From Myxococcales bacterium (GTDB lineage Bacteria; Myxococcota_A; Polyangia; Haliangiales; Haliangiaceae), in contig JAQBQF010000316.1 of the NCBI GenBank assembly GCA_028287115.1, positions 1-64,000 on the forward strand: a stretch of DNA of 64,000 nt. Direction: 5' to 3'. The position numbers were made by a program, and so were the translations under genes. The first letter of the stretch is position 1. Each line of letters opens with the position of its first letter. Positions 26,178-35,055 of this stretch are shown here, one piece after another. Under the pieces are notes generated by a model. That model searched no databases. It was not told the origin of the DNA and saw only the letters and a program-made list of their open reading frames with translations.

Positions 26178-28610
26178 TCAGCCCTTGAGGAATGCGACGG
26201 TGACGCCGTCACCGCCTTCACTCGGCTCGCCGGCCCGAACCTTGTCGATGCCTTTGTGCGCGCCGAGGTGTGCGCGGATCGCTTGGCGCAACGCGCCGGT
26301 ACCGTGACCGTGCACGACGAACATCGTATCGCGGCTCGCCATCAGACTCTCGTCGACAAATCGATCGACGTTGTCGACCGCTTCATCGACGCGCTGCCCG
26401 CGCACGTCGATCGTCGAATCGATCGTCCGCGCAGTTGCACGACCTCCGGCAGGCACGCCATCGACCAGCACGACCGACGGTCCGGACGGCTTCTCCTTCT
26501 CGGCTTCCGCTTCGGCCTTCTCGCGCTCGCGTTCCGCACGCCGCGCTGCACGGTGCGTGTCCATCAGCACGTCGGAGATCGGCACCATCGAGTGCATCAG
26601 CCCGAGGCGAACCTCGACCTTGCCGTCGACCGGTGGAGCGGCGACTTCGGCGCGACCGAGCCGCGCGACGATCACGGCGGCACCCGGAACGAGGAGCTCT
26701 GGCGTCGCCGGCGTGCCCGGCGGCAAGTTGCGCTTCGGCTCGTGTTGCGCGACCGCGGCGCCCGGCGTGACGAGCCGGCGGGTCACCTGCTTGAGATCCT
26801 CCGGTGTCGCCTCCTGTGCCTTGGCACGCAGCTCTTTGCGGACCTCGTCGATCTCGCGGCGAGCAGCGCGCAAGGCCGAGAGCGCTTCGCCATGCGCGGC
26901 GCGCGTCTGCTTCTCGAACCGCGCTTGCGTCCTCTCGCGCTGCGCGCGTGATGCGGCGCGCTCGGCTTCGACCGCCTCGAGCTCGGCGAGCAGCGCCGCG
27001 CGCTCTTCTTCGATCCGGCGCCGCTGGTCCGCGACGCTCGCGAGCAGCTCTTCGACCCGCACCCCCTCGCGGCCGAGCAGCTCGCGCGCGCGCTCGACGA
27101 TCGGCGCCGCGATGCCCATCCGTTTGGCGACCGCGAGCGCACCGGAGCTTCCCGGTGTTCCGATGTGCAGCTTGAACGTCGGCTCGAGTCGCTCGAGATC
27201 GAACCCGACCGACGCATTCGCGAACCGTGGGTCCGCGGAGGCGAGCGCCTTCAGCCGCTCGTAGTGGGTCGTCACGATCCCGGTGACGCCCTTCCGTGAC
27301 CACGCCTCGAGCACGGCTTGTGCGAGTGACGCTCCTTGATCGGGATCGGTGCCAACCGCGATCTCGTCGATCAGCACGAGCATCCCGGGCGCGGCGGCTT
27401 GTAGCAGCTCGCGCAAGTTGACCATGTGACCGGAGAACGTCGACAGATCGTTCTCGAGGCTCTGCGCATCGCCGATGTCGGTGACGATGTCGTGAAACCA
27501 TCCGATCGCGCTGCCGCTCTCGGCGGTGAGATGCAGCCCGGCGCGCGCCATCAGCGCGGCGAGCCCGACGGTCTTCAGCGCGACGGTCTTGCCACCGGCG
27601 TTCGGTCCAGACACCACGAGCGTCGCGCCGGCCGCGACCGCGACGTCGTTCGCGACGCAGCGGCGTTCGGCGAGCAACATCAGCGGATGCCGCGCGTGGA
27701 GGAGCGCGATCCGCGGAGCCTCGTCGAGGATCGGCTCCGCGGACACCGTGTCATCGGCCATGATCGCCGCGGCCGCGATCACGTCGAGCACCTCTCCTGC
27801 CGCGAGCGCCGCGACGAATGCGTCTGCCTCCTCCGCGATCCAGCCCGAGAACTTGACGAAGATCCGGCGCTCCTCGTCGAGCACCTCGGCCTCCGCGAGC
27901 TTCATCCGGTTGTTGAGATCGACGATCTCTTCGGGCTCGATGAACAGCGTCTGCCCGCTCTGCGATGTGCCATGGACGATGCCGCGCACGAAGCCCTTGC
28001 CGTCGGTGCGGACCGGCAACACGTAACGATCTTCGCGCTGCGTGTAGTAAACATCTTGCAGGTAGGCCGAGAACCGCTCGTCGCCGAGCAGCGCGTCCAT
28101 CCGCTTCTCGAGCTGGGCCTTGATCTGCGCGAGCGCGCGCCGCAGCGGCCCGAGCGCATCACTCGCGTGATCGACGAGCTTGCCCTCGGGATCGAACGCT
28201 TCGAGGATCGGATGATAGACGTGCCCGAGATCCGCGATCTGCGCCGCGTGCGCTGCAAGCTTCGGCGCGATCTCCGCATGTTCGCGGAGGTGCGCGCGCA
28301 GCCGTGTCAACGACCGGCCCGTCGAAGCGACCGCGACGAGCTCCGCCGCCTCGAGTGCCGCAGACTTGCGCACGCGCTCGATCGCGCCGGCAACCTCGGC
28401 AATGCCGCCGAGCGGCAGTCGCTCGCCGCGCGAGGACAGATCGCGCGCCTCGCTGACCTCACGCGTGCGTTCCCTGGCCGCGACGATCTCGTCGAGCAGC
28501 ACCCCACCACCACGCACCTTCGCGTCGCCGCGCTTGGTCGCGCAGCGCTTCGCCCAGTGGTCGACGAGCGTCGGCCATCCGAGGTCTTCGAGGGTCTTGT
28601 GCGAGATCAC
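26178..28610 (-). CDS. mutS2: Endonuclease MutS2 with Smr domain
   Basis: 810 aa, GTG start. Opens KTLEDLGWPTLVDHWAKRC, the usual MutS2 N-terminus; clamp/core follows, then ABC-type ATPase with GPNAGGKT (~334-341), IDEIAVGTDPDQG (Walker B/signature) and TTHYERLKALA. A coiled-coil rich in Arg/Glu/Ala follows, then the C-terminal Smr nuclease domain (IDVRGQRVDEAVDNVD; VVHGHGTGALR). MutS2 proteins suppress recombination and rescue collided ribosomes. No mismatch-recognition domain I, as expected. Lies 39 bases after the GGDEF gene on the same strand. Confidence 0.95.
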   Translation of the reverse strand: MISHKTLEDLGWPTLVDHWAKRCATKRGDAKVRGGGVLLDEIVAARERTREVSEARDLSSRGERLPLGGIAEVAGAIERVRKSAALEAAELVAVASTGRSLTRLRAHLREHAEIAPKLAAHAAQIADLGHVYHPILEAFDPEGKLVDHASDALGPLRRALAQIKAQLEKRMDALLGDERFSAYLQDVYYTQREDRYVLPVRTDGKGFVRGIVHGTSQSGQTLFIEPEEIVDLNNRMKLAEAEVLDEERRIFVKFSGWIAEEADAFVAALAAGEVLDVIAAAAIMADDTVSAEPILDEAPRIALLHARHPLMLLAERRCVANDVAVAAGATLVVSGPNAGGKTVALKTVGLAALMARAGLHLTAESGSAIGWFHDIVTDIGDAQSLENDLSTFSGHMVNLRELLQAAAPGMLVLIDEIAVGTDPDQGASLAQAVLEAWSRKGVTGIVTTHYERLKALASADPRFANASVGFDLERLEPTFKLHIGTPGSSGALAVAKRMGIAAPIVERARELLGREGVRVEELLASVADQRRRIEEERAALLAELEAVEAERAASRAQRERTQARFEKQTRAAHGEALSALRAARREIDEVRKELRAKAQEATPEDLKQVTRRLVTPGAAVAQHEPKRNLPPGTPATPELLVPGAAVIVARLGRAEVAAPPVDGKVEVRLGLMHSMVPISDVLMDTHRAARRAEREREKAEAEAEKEKPSGPSVVLVDGVPAGGRATARTIDSTIDVRGQRVDEAVDNVDRFVDESLMASRDTMFVVHGHGTGALRQAIRAHLGAHKGIDKVRAGEPSEGGDGVTVAFLKG

Positions 28611-28649
28611 GGCGCCAGGCGGGTTAGCACACCGCGGTGCCTCGCGCGC

Positions 28650-29579
28650 CTAGGCCGGAATCAAATCGGCCAGCGTCGGAACCACGCGATTACGACCGCC
28701 GCGCTTCGCCGAATACAGGTTGTCGTCGGCGCGCTTGATCAGGCCCGCCGTATCGACGCCGGTCTCGCGATGCAGCGTTGTCACGCCGAGGCTGATCGTG
28801 AACGAGATCTGGACATTCTCGAACGGCACCGGACGCTCTTCGATCAGCGTGCGGAGATGTTCGGCAAACACGATGCCGCCCGGCAGCGCCGTCGAAGGGA
28901 GCACGCACGCGAATTCTTCGCCGCCGTACCGTGCGAACAGATCCTCGCGCCGGATCCGCGGACGGATTCGCTGCGCGAGCTCCTTCAGCACCGCATCGCC
29001 GGCGAGGTGGCCGTGCGTGTCGTTGACCTTCTTGAAGTGATCGACGTCGAACATCACGAGCGTGACCGGATGACCATGGCGGCTCGCAACGGCGATCTCT
29101 CGCTCGAGGAACTCCATGAAGTAGCGCTTGTTGTGGATTCCCGTCATGCCATCTTGGATGGCCATGTTGTGAATCGCTTCGTGATACGCGCTCTCGATGT
29201 TCGAGCCAGACAGGAACTTGTAGATCGCGTCGCCGAACCGAACCTGATCGCTATCGCTGAGCTGCTGCGCGCGAATTCGCGTCTCGTTGACGAACGTCCC
29301 GTTCGTGGAGTTCAGATCTTCGACCCACCAATTGCCATCGTCATCGACGAACAGCCGCGCGTGCTGGCGCGACACGGAGCTTCGGCTGACGACGAACTGT
29401 GCTTCGCTATCGCGCCCTACGATGTACTGCGTGTTGACGAGCGGAATCCGCCGTCCGATGTCCGGACCGGGCGGATGAAGATTGACAAGACAGGCCTCTC
29501 CAGCCGGCCCCTTCTTATCCGGCGGGCCTAACGGGCGCGACAGGATTAACGTCCCGCCTTCTCGGTAATCGTCGGTCAC
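28650..29579 (-). CDS. FHA-GGDEF diguanylate cyclase
   Basis: 309 aa, GTG 29579. FHA domain at ~50-115 (YIVGRDSEA, SRSSVSRQHARLF, DLNSTNGTFVN) binds phosphothreonine; GGDEF domain at ~145-305 with the active site GGEEF (~219-223) and an inhibitory I-site RRED five residues upstream, so product inhibition by cyclic-di-GMP is expected. DVDHFKKVND completes the site. This joins Ser/Thr phosphorylation to second-messenger synthesis; the receptor kinase at 11853 is one possible partner (inference). No Shine-Dalgarno precedes the GTG; an inverted repeat lies there instead. Confidence 0.93.
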   Translation of the reverse strand: MTDDYREGGTLILSRPLGPPDKKGPAGEACLVNLHPPGPDIGRRIPLVNTQYIVGRDSEAQFVVSRSSVSRQHARLFVDDDGNWWVEDLNSTNGTFVNETRIRAQQLSDSDQVRFGDAIYKFLSGSNIESAYHEAIHNMAIQDGMTGIHNKRYFMEFLEREIAVASRHGHPVTLVMFDVDHFKKVNDTHGHLAGDAVLKELAQRIRPRIRREDLFARYGGEEFACVLPSTALPGGIVFAEHLRTLIEERPVPFENVQISFTISLGVTTLHRETGVDTAGLIKRADDNLYSAKRGGRNRVVPTLADLIPA

Positions 29580-29580
29580 A

Positions 29581-29594
29581 GTTTTTGTAAAAAC
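29581..29594. promoter_or_regulatory. AT-rich inverted repeat before the FHA-GGDEF start
   Basis: GTTTTT-GT-AAAAAC, a perfect 6-bp inverted repeat ending 2 bases before the GTG, in the position a ribosome binding site would occupy. Unusually AT-rich for this genome. May be an operator or an mRNA hairpin controlling translation. Confidence 0.4.
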
Positions 29595-29610
29595 CGTACG
29601 GGTTCACAAC

Positions 29611-29640
29611 TATATACCTTGGGTTCCGACGGGTATTCAA
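29611..29640 (-). promoter_or_regulatory. Putative sigma-70-type promoter of the FHA-GGDEF gene
   Basis: On the minus strand: TTGAAT (29640-29635), 18-base spacer, TATATA (29616-29611). Transcription would start near 29604, giving a leader of about 25 bases. Confidence 0.5.
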
Positions 29641-29651
29641 ATCCCGGACCC
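29621..29651. terminator. Hairpin between the PilT-like and FHA-GGDEF genes
   Basis: GGGTTCCG (29621-29628) can pair with CGGACCC (29645-29651) with one bulged T, about 30 bases after the PilT-like stop. There is no U tract, so it may be a weak terminator or a leader structure; it overlaps the -35 of the promoter. Confidence 0.35.
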
Positions 29652-29682
29652 GACAATCATCCCCAGCTACCCCACCAGAGGC

Positions 29683-30987
29683 TCAACCCGACGGTCGACC
29701 GTTCAAGACCTCGAAGGAGCGCTGGGTGCCCCGTAGGACCGGCCCAATCGTCCCCAGGTGCGCATCCGCGAGGATGGTGCGAGCGAGATCGCGGCGTTCG
29801 ACGGGTAGCTGGTCGACCAGGACCTCGAGCGCGAGCCCGGCCACCGGAACGGTGATCGTGGCGAGGACAAGGAGCCCGGCCCCGACCGCGTCGAGCGTGG
29901 CCCGCGCTGCGTCCGCCGACGCGACGGTCCCCACGACGATCGCGTCCGCACCTTCGTTCATCGCAGCGGCGACACCCGCGGCGACTCCCGGGACATGTTC
30001 GCCGACCGCGCGCTGGCTGACCGAGGCGCTCGAGACATGCACGATCTCGATCGGATCTTCGATCGCGATCACTCGCCGTCGCTTCTCGCCGAGTGCACGC
30101 ACCATCGCCGCGAGCGTGGTCGTCTTGCCGCATCCGGAAGGACCGGCGACGACGATGAAGCCGCGCTGATCGAGCCACGACGTGACCTCCTTGCCGAGGC
30201 CAAGCCGATCGAGCGCAGGCGGTTCGCCGACGAGCAAACGCAACGTCGCACAAGGCCCACGATGGTCACGCGCGAGCGTCGCGCGAACGCGGCCGATCCC
30301 ATCACCGTACGTGAACATGCCGACGCCGGTTTCGGTCCACGTGCCACGCACGTTCGCCGGTGCGATCGCGCCGAGCTCGCGAGACAACGTCTCCGCATCG
30401 AGCGCGCCGCGATCTCCCACCGGCTGAAGCTCGGGACCGACGCGAATCATCGGCGCCATTCCCGTCGCGAGATAGATATCGGTCGCTCGCGCACCGCGGG
30501 CTGCCGCGGTCAGCTGGTCGAGCAGCACGCTGCCGCTGGTCGTCACCGCGGGCGACGAGCCGTCGTACTGACCGCGCTCGATCGCCATGTCATTCCCGTC
30601 GGCGGAAGCGACGGCGGTCGGCGGCCTGGGATTGCGAAGCGTCGGCGGCGAGGTCTGGCCCGCCGTCACCTGTGGCGGAGGCTCCGCGGCCGCGGCCGTC
30701 TCGATCGTGACCTGCCAGAGACCCGGCTTGGGCACGACGGAGAGCCCGTAGCGTGTTCCGTTGGAATCGAAGTCGAACCGGCCGGGCCGCCCTTTATCGA
30801 TCACGTCGAGGGCGGGTGGTGGCGCGATCTCGCGCACCATCATCACGAGCTGATCGTGTGGCGTCACCTGGGTTGCGTGTCGATCTCCGGTCGGAAACCT
30901 CAGCGTCACCGCTTGTCCGGACGTCAGGATCGCGCCGGCTGCGCCGAACTTTTCGATGCTTCGTAGATAGCCATCGATCTTCGCCAC
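29683..30987 (-). CDS. PilT-like ATPase with degenerate motifs
   Basis: 434 aa, GTG start 1 base after the previous stop, with GGAG overlapping that stop. N-terminal ~150 residues are variable; ~150-430 is a GspE/PilT-type ATPase (ATDIYLATGMAPMIRVG; Walker A GPSGCGKTTT ~281-290; Asp box IEDPIEIVH). The Walker B region reads GADAIVVGTVAS where PilT has PDVILxGEMRD, so the catalytic Glu is lost; the His box reads LATITVP instead of ATLHT. It probably binds nucleotide but hydrolyses poorly, a regulator rather than a retraction motor (inference). Confidence 0.82.
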   Translation of the reverse strand: MAKIDGYLRSIEKFGAAGAILTSGQAVTLRFPTGDRHATQVTPHDQLVMMVREIAPPPALDVIDKGRPGRFDFDSNGTRYGLSVVPKPGLWQVTIETAAAAEPPPQVTAGQTSPPTLRNPRPPTAVASADGNDMAIERGQYDGSSPAVTTSGSVLLDQLTAAARGARATDIYLATGMAPMIRVGPELQPVGDRGALDAETLSRELGAIAPANVRGTWTETGVGMFTYGDGIGRVRATLARDHRGPCATLRLLVGEPPALDRLGLGKEVTSWLDQRGFIVVAGPSGCGKTTTLAAMVRALGEKRRRVIAIEDPIEIVHVSSASVSQRAVGEHVPGVAAGVAAAMNEGADAIVVGTVASADAARATLDAVGAGLLVLATITVPVAGLALEVLVDQLPVERRDLARTILADAHLGTIGPVLRGTQRSFEVLNGRPSG

Positions 30988-30988
30988 G

Positions 30989-31510
30989 TTACTCCAGGCT
31001 CCAGGCCAACTCGGTGACCTGCAAGATTTGCTGCGTATTGACGAGATAATGCTCGTCTGCCGTCCACAACCGAAGAAACCGCTTCGCGCGATTCAAGTGA
31101 TCGACGACCCGCGGCCGATCGGCCGGCGACGAGTCAAATAGCATCCCGACAAGCGTTGCGCCCGTGACGAGCTGAAGCTCGACGCGATGATGACGATCGT
31201 AGAGCGTGACGACCTCCTCGGGCATGTCGAGCTCCTCGTCGACATCATGCTCGACCTCGCGCCGGATCGCGATCCACACGACCGCGTGCTTGGCGAACAA
31301 CCGGACACCCTCCGGTCCGCGCACCGGCAAGAAGCCTTCATCTTTCTCGACGACCATCGAGACGTCTTCGAGGAGCTGCGCGCGCGCTTGCTGCGAGGTC
31401 TCGGGCACGAACAGCTCGGCCGCGATCGGCGTCTGTCCCAGGATCGCAACACGGACGGGTACGGCGACGGTGGGTAGCCGTAGCTCCGCGGAACGATCCA
31501 TTCCCTCCAT
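30989..31510 (-). CDS. Conserved hypothetical protein upstream of PilT-like gene
   Basis: 173 aa from ATG 31510 (ATG 31501 is an alternative). No signal peptide or membrane segment; mixed alpha/beta. The C-terminal ~65 residues (VELQLVTGATLVGMLFDS, then RFLRLWTADEHYLVNTQQIL) look like a small beta-barrel module; no family name can be given. One base separates it from the PilT-like gene, so they are probably co-expressed and may cooperate. Confidence 0.7.
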   Translation of the reverse strand: MEGMDRSAELRLPTVAVPVRVAILGQTPIAAELFVPETSQQARAQLLEDVSMVVEKDEGFLPVRGPEGVRLFAKHAVVWIAIRREVEHDVDEELDMPEEVVTLYDRHHRVELQLVTGATLVGMLFDSSPADRPRVVDHLNRAKRFLRLWTADEHYLVNTQQILQVTELAWSLE

Positions 31511-31526
31511 GCTATCGCCGCAGCTC

Positions 31527-31546
31527 CTGCCTGAACAGTCAGGCAG
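31527..31546. promoter_or_regulatory. 8-bp inverted repeat in a divergent promoter region
   Basis: CTGCCTGA-ACAG-TCAGGCAG is a perfect 8-bp inverted repeat between the divergent starts at 31510 and 31596. Symmetry and placement suggest an operator for a dimeric regulator of one or both genes. Confidence 0.5.
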
Positions 31547-31595
31547 CCACGATTGCCGGAGCGGCCGTGAAGCGACGTGCTAGTTTCCAGCCGGC

Positions 31596-32321
31596 ATGGC
31601 TCGCTCGACTGTGGTGTTCGCCGCTGTCTCGCTCGCCGGGATCGCCGCGTCGGTGTGGCTGTACCTCGAGAATCGCTCGTTGCGGAGCGAGCTCGCGGCG
31701 CGTCCGGCACCGGCGTCAGAGCTCGCGAAGGTGACCGAGCCACGTCCCGCGGATCCTGGGATCGAGTCTTCGGGGCGCACGTCGTCATCGCGACCGACTT
31801 CCGGTGCGGCACCGGCGCTGCCGGAAGACAAGACCGAGTCGCGGACGGAACGCCGCGCGCGGAAGCAAGCCGAATTCTCGGCGATGTTCGGCCGGGGCGA
31901 CGGAGAGACCGAGGATGAATATCGCGCGCGGATCGTGCCGTTGATCAAAGCAGGGCTGTTGATTCCGCGCGAGCGCGCGGCGCAGATGCTCAAAGAGGCC
32001 GAAGACAAAGCCCACGTCACGGCCGAGCAATCGAAGAAGCTCGACAAGACCTTCGACAAGATCTACGACGACGTCCTCGACTACACCAACAAGGCGATCA
32101 GCGACGGCCAGTTGTCTCCCTACGAGCGTAACTACGCCGGTGTTCTCGAGTACGCGGGCGGTCTCGGCGGCATGTTGACCGATGCCCAGGGCCAGATCGG
32201 CAAGGTGCTATCGGCCGACCAGCTGAAGGCGATGTCCGACTCCGGCTTTGACTGGGCCGAGTACCTCGGCGTCCAAGCGCCGTGGGAGAACCTCAAGCCG
32301 CCGCCGCCGAAGCAGAAGTAG
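31596..32321 (+). CDS. Membrane-anchored hypothetical protein
   Basis: 241 aa. N-terminal hydrophobic anchor (VVFAAVSLAGIAASVWLYL), then a Pro/Ser/Arg-rich linker to ~80 and a helical, charged periplasmic domain (RARIVPLIKAGLLIPRERAA; YDDVLDYTNKAISDGQLSPY). No family recognised. Its stop lies 1 base from the convergent stop of the DUF5916 gene. Confidence 0.7.
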   Translation: MARSTVVFAAVSLAGIAASVWLYLENRSLRSELAARPAPASELAKVTEPRPADPGIESSGRTSSSRPTSGAAPALPEDKTESRTERRARKQAEFSAMFGRGDGETEDEYRARIVPLIKAGLLIPRERAAQMLKEAEDKAHVTAEQSKKLDKTFDKIYDDVLDYTNKAISDGQLSPYERNYAGVLEYAGGLGGMLTDAQGQIGKVLSADQLKAMSDSGFDWAEYLGVQAPWENLKPPPPKQK

Positions 32322-32322
32322 T

Positions 32323-34953
32323 CTACAGGCCGATCCAGTAGTTGGCCTTGACCATCACGATGTTCTCGCCGCCACCGTCGATCAGCGTATTGAAGTCGTG
32401 GCCGAGTCGGAATCGGCCATCGGCGACCTGATCGGTTCGACCGTGGCTCCAGATCGCGAACACCGTCGAGCCCGGGCGGTACTCCCAGCGCATCACGAGC
32501 GTCGAGCGGAGCTGGCGAAAGTTGAAGTCGGGCTGCGCGAAGCTGTACGTGCCGGCGTAGTTCACGTTCACGGTGCCTGCCGCGATCGCGTAGTCAGAGC
32601 CCTGCAGCAGATGAAACCGGTCCTCGTAACGGAACGCGTGCGGGTTGTTGACGTCCTTGTATTCGCTGTACCGCCCTGCGGCCACGAACGGTTGCGCGTA
32701 CGCCTGCAGTGACAGGTGCGGCGAGAACGTCCAGTTCATCCGAACGGTCACGCTCGCGACATGCTCCTTGATGCGCGCCAGGATGTAGTGCTTCATCGTG
32801 CCGTCGTCGACTTGATCGACGTACTGCAGCGGATCGTCGCGCTCCGCCCAGCTCGGACCGACCGCGATGTCGATGTTCGAGCGCGCCTGGATCGTCGCCG
32901 CGACATCGATGTTGTAGCCGGTGTTGTCCGTCGTCCAGTTGTGGTTTCCGGACAGGTTGAAGTTGAAGTAGACGCGCTTGCGCGTGTCGGTGTTGAACCA
33001 CGCGAAGCCGTTGGTGCCCGCGTCGGCGCGCAGTGCGGGGCCTCCGCGCAACGCGGTCGTGTCCCAGCGGTTGCGGGCGAGGTTGCATCCCGCGCCGAAT
33101 TGCCAGTAGTTCGGCAGCTGGATGTTCGCGTTGCACTCGAGGCCATAGGCCTCGACGCGCGGCTCGAACGTGTTGACGAGGAATACATCGGCGTTCGCCT
33201 GCCAGTTGAGGAGGTGCTCGCTCGGTTCGTCGACGCGATACTGGCCCCACACGAACGGGATCACCCGGTCCGAGTTGGTCTGAAATCCCAGATCATTGAG
33301 CTCGAGACCGGGCGTCCGCAGATCGCCGCCACTGCCGAACCGCCAGTGCTTGGTGTCGCCGATCTGGCCCGCCATCCACGTCGCACCGAAACCGCCGAGT
33401 GACGTGCGATGCGGATCGAACGCGAGATCCGTGCGATCGGGACGCTGGAACAGATGGCGATTGCTACGCTGCGTCACCGCGATCGCGTCCTCGGTGCCGT
33501 GGACCCAGCTGCTGACCATGTGCAGATTCGCTTCCCAAGCGTTATTGCCCCAGTGATGCTGGAGCTGCGCGCCGGCCGTGTACGCCTGATCGTGCAACGT
33601 GGCCGCGAGTGGCGAGCCTGACAGCGAGCGATTTACGGCGCTCGCGGACATGCCGATCGAGGTCTTGCCATCGCGCAGATCGCGCTTGACGCGAGCGACC
33701 GCGTAGTTCGTGAGCGGCGCGACGATCGGTTGCGTGCTGGTACCGGCCTCGTCGATGACGTCGGCCGACTCTTGTCCGGTGACCGCGTCGAACACGCCGA
33801 TCGACCAGCCTTGCGCTTTGCCGGTGAGCTTGCCCGCGCCATAGATGTCCGTCGACTGCGGAGACTTCACATATTTTCCGTCGGGCGCGGGCGGCGCGGC
33901 GCCGATCCGGCGGCTATAGAACGCACCTTCGACGGTGTTGTCGCTGTTGCCGATCGGCAGCTTGAACAGATCGACGCCTTCGAGGAAGAACGGCCGCTTC
34001 TCGGCAAAGAACAGCTCGTTCGCGCTGAGGTTCACCTGCGAAGGATCGGCTTCGACCTGGCCGAAGTCGGGGTTGATCGTCGCCGACAGCGTGAACGCCG
34101 GCCCGAGGCCGTACTTGACGTCGAGTCCGAAGTTGCGTCGCATCGAGGCGTGCGCGTTGAGTGGATCGCCGTCCGCGATCGGCATCACGTCGACACCGCC
34201 GAGCGCGTACGGCAACAGCTCGACGCGGCGCCCCGGCTTCAGGTGATCGATACCATCGACGAGCCCAAACTTGCTGACGATCTGCGGCGCCGAGCGCGGC
34301 CACGGTGACCACGCCGTCTGTTCTTGCGTGCGCGCGACCATTCGCACGATCTGAAAGCCCCACTCGTGAGTATCTCCGCTCGAGAATCGCAATTGGTTGA
34401 GCGGGATCCGGAACTCGGAGGTCCAGCCCTCGCCGGTGACCGCCGCATTGCCGGTCCACACGGCGTCCCACGTGTCGTCCTGCGCCTGATCGTCGAACAG
34501 CAGCATGTCGCGCTGCACGCCGGCGGCGTTGAGCTGGAACACGAACGCGGTGCGCCGATCGTGATACGAGTCGAACCCGATCGCGATCGAGTCGGACGGC
34601 GAGTCGACATCACGGCGCGTGAGCAGTCGTCTGATCTTTTCGGGCTCCGAATCCTCGGCCCACACGCCGACGTACATCGCCTCGTCGTCGTAGAGCACCG
34701 CAAAGCTCGTCTGGTGCTCGGCCTTACCGCCGTCCTTCGGGAACCGCTGGACAAAGCCGGTCTGCCTCGGTGCGGCCGCCCAAGCGGGCTCGTCGAGGTG
34801 CCCGTCGATCGTCACGCTCGTCGTCCGCCGGATCGCGTGCGCGCGCACTGTTGGTGGCAGCACCGAGTCATCGGCCCGCACGGCGGAGATGGGAACGAGG
34901 CCGGTGAGAACGAGACCGCCGACCAGCAACGTGCAGATGAGGAGGCGTGTCAT
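32323..34953 (-). CDS. DUF5916 family protein: CBM9-like domain plus outer-membrane barrel
   Basis: 876 aa. Signal peptide at 1-~27. Residues ~38-230 are a CBM9-like beta-sandwich (VTIDGHLDEPAWAAAPRQTG; YDDEAMYVGVWAEDSEPEK), followed by the long DUF5916 region with alternating aromatic beta-strands (INPDFGQVEADPSQVNLS; ANELFFAEKRPFFLEGVDLF) that probably forms an outer-membrane barrel. Family members occur widely in Bacteroidota and Myxococcota; their substrate is not established. Confidence 0.85.
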   Translation of the reverse strand: MTRLLICTLLVGGLVLTGLVPISAVRADDSVLPPTVRAHAIRRTTSVTIDGHLDEPAWAAAPRQTGFVQRFPKDGGKAEHQTSFAVLYDDEAMYVGVWAEDSEPEKIRRLLTRRDVDSPSDSIAIGFDSYHDRRTAFVFQLNAAGVQRDMLLFDDQAQDDTWDAVWTGNAAVTGEGWTSEFRIPLNQLRFSSGDTHEWGFQIVRMVARTQEQTAWSPWPRSAPQIVSKFGLVDGIDHLKPGRRVELLPYALGGVDVMPIADGDPLNAHASMRRNFGLDVKYGLGPAFTLSATINPDFGQVEADPSQVNLSANELFFAEKRPFFLEGVDLFKLPIGNSDNTVEGAFYSRRIGAAPPAPDGKYVKSPQSTDIYGAGKLTGKAQGWSIGVFDAVTGQESADVIDEAGTSTQPIVAPLTNYAVARVKRDLRDGKTSIGMSASAVNRSLSGSPLAATLHDQAYTAGAQLQHHWGNNAWEANLHMVSSWVHGTEDAIAVTQRSNRHLFQRPDRTDLAFDPHRTSLGGFGATWMAGQIGDTKHWRFGSGGDLRTPGLELNDLGFQTNSDRVIPFVWGQYRVDEPSEHLLNWQANADVFLVNTFEPRVEAYGLECNANIQLPNYWQFGAGCNLARNRWDTTALRGGPALRADAGTNGFAWFNTDTRKRVYFNFNLSGNHNWTTDNTGYNIDVAATIQARSNIDIAVGPSWAERDDPLQYVDQVDDGTMKHYILARIKEHVASVTVRMNWTFSPHLSLQAYAQPFVAAGRYSEYKDVNNPHAFRYEDRFHLLQGSDYAIAAGTVNVNYAGTYSFAQPDFNFRQLRSTLVMRWEYRPGSTVFAIWSHGRTDQVADGRFRLGHDFNTLIDGGGENIVMVKANYWIGL

Positions 34954-35055
34954 GAATGCGTCGATCCTCGGTGCACCGAAGTGGTGGACGCGCCGGCGCC
35001 GCTATCGTTGCAATAAACCTCGCCAGGCGGAAGTGCGACAGTGATGCGACACGAC

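Noticed and set aside
27426-29531. 701-codon plus-strand frame opposite mutS2 and the FHA-GGDEF gene
   Set aside because: It spans two well-supported minus-strand genes and their gap; composition is that of an antisense shadow.
29631-29645. tRNA T-arm-like sequence GGGTATTCAAATCCC
   Set aside because: No acceptor stem, D-arm or anticodon arm can be built around it; it is explained by the hairpin and promoter.
30860-30885. Fourth ECF-type motif (ACGCAACC on the minus strand)
   Set aside because: The downstream half does not read CGATA at the right spacing, and it lies inside the PilT-like coding region.
31527-31546. The inverted repeat as a LexA box
   Set aside because: It does not match the CTG-N10-CAG or GTTC-N7-GTTC patterns, and no SOS gene adjoins it.
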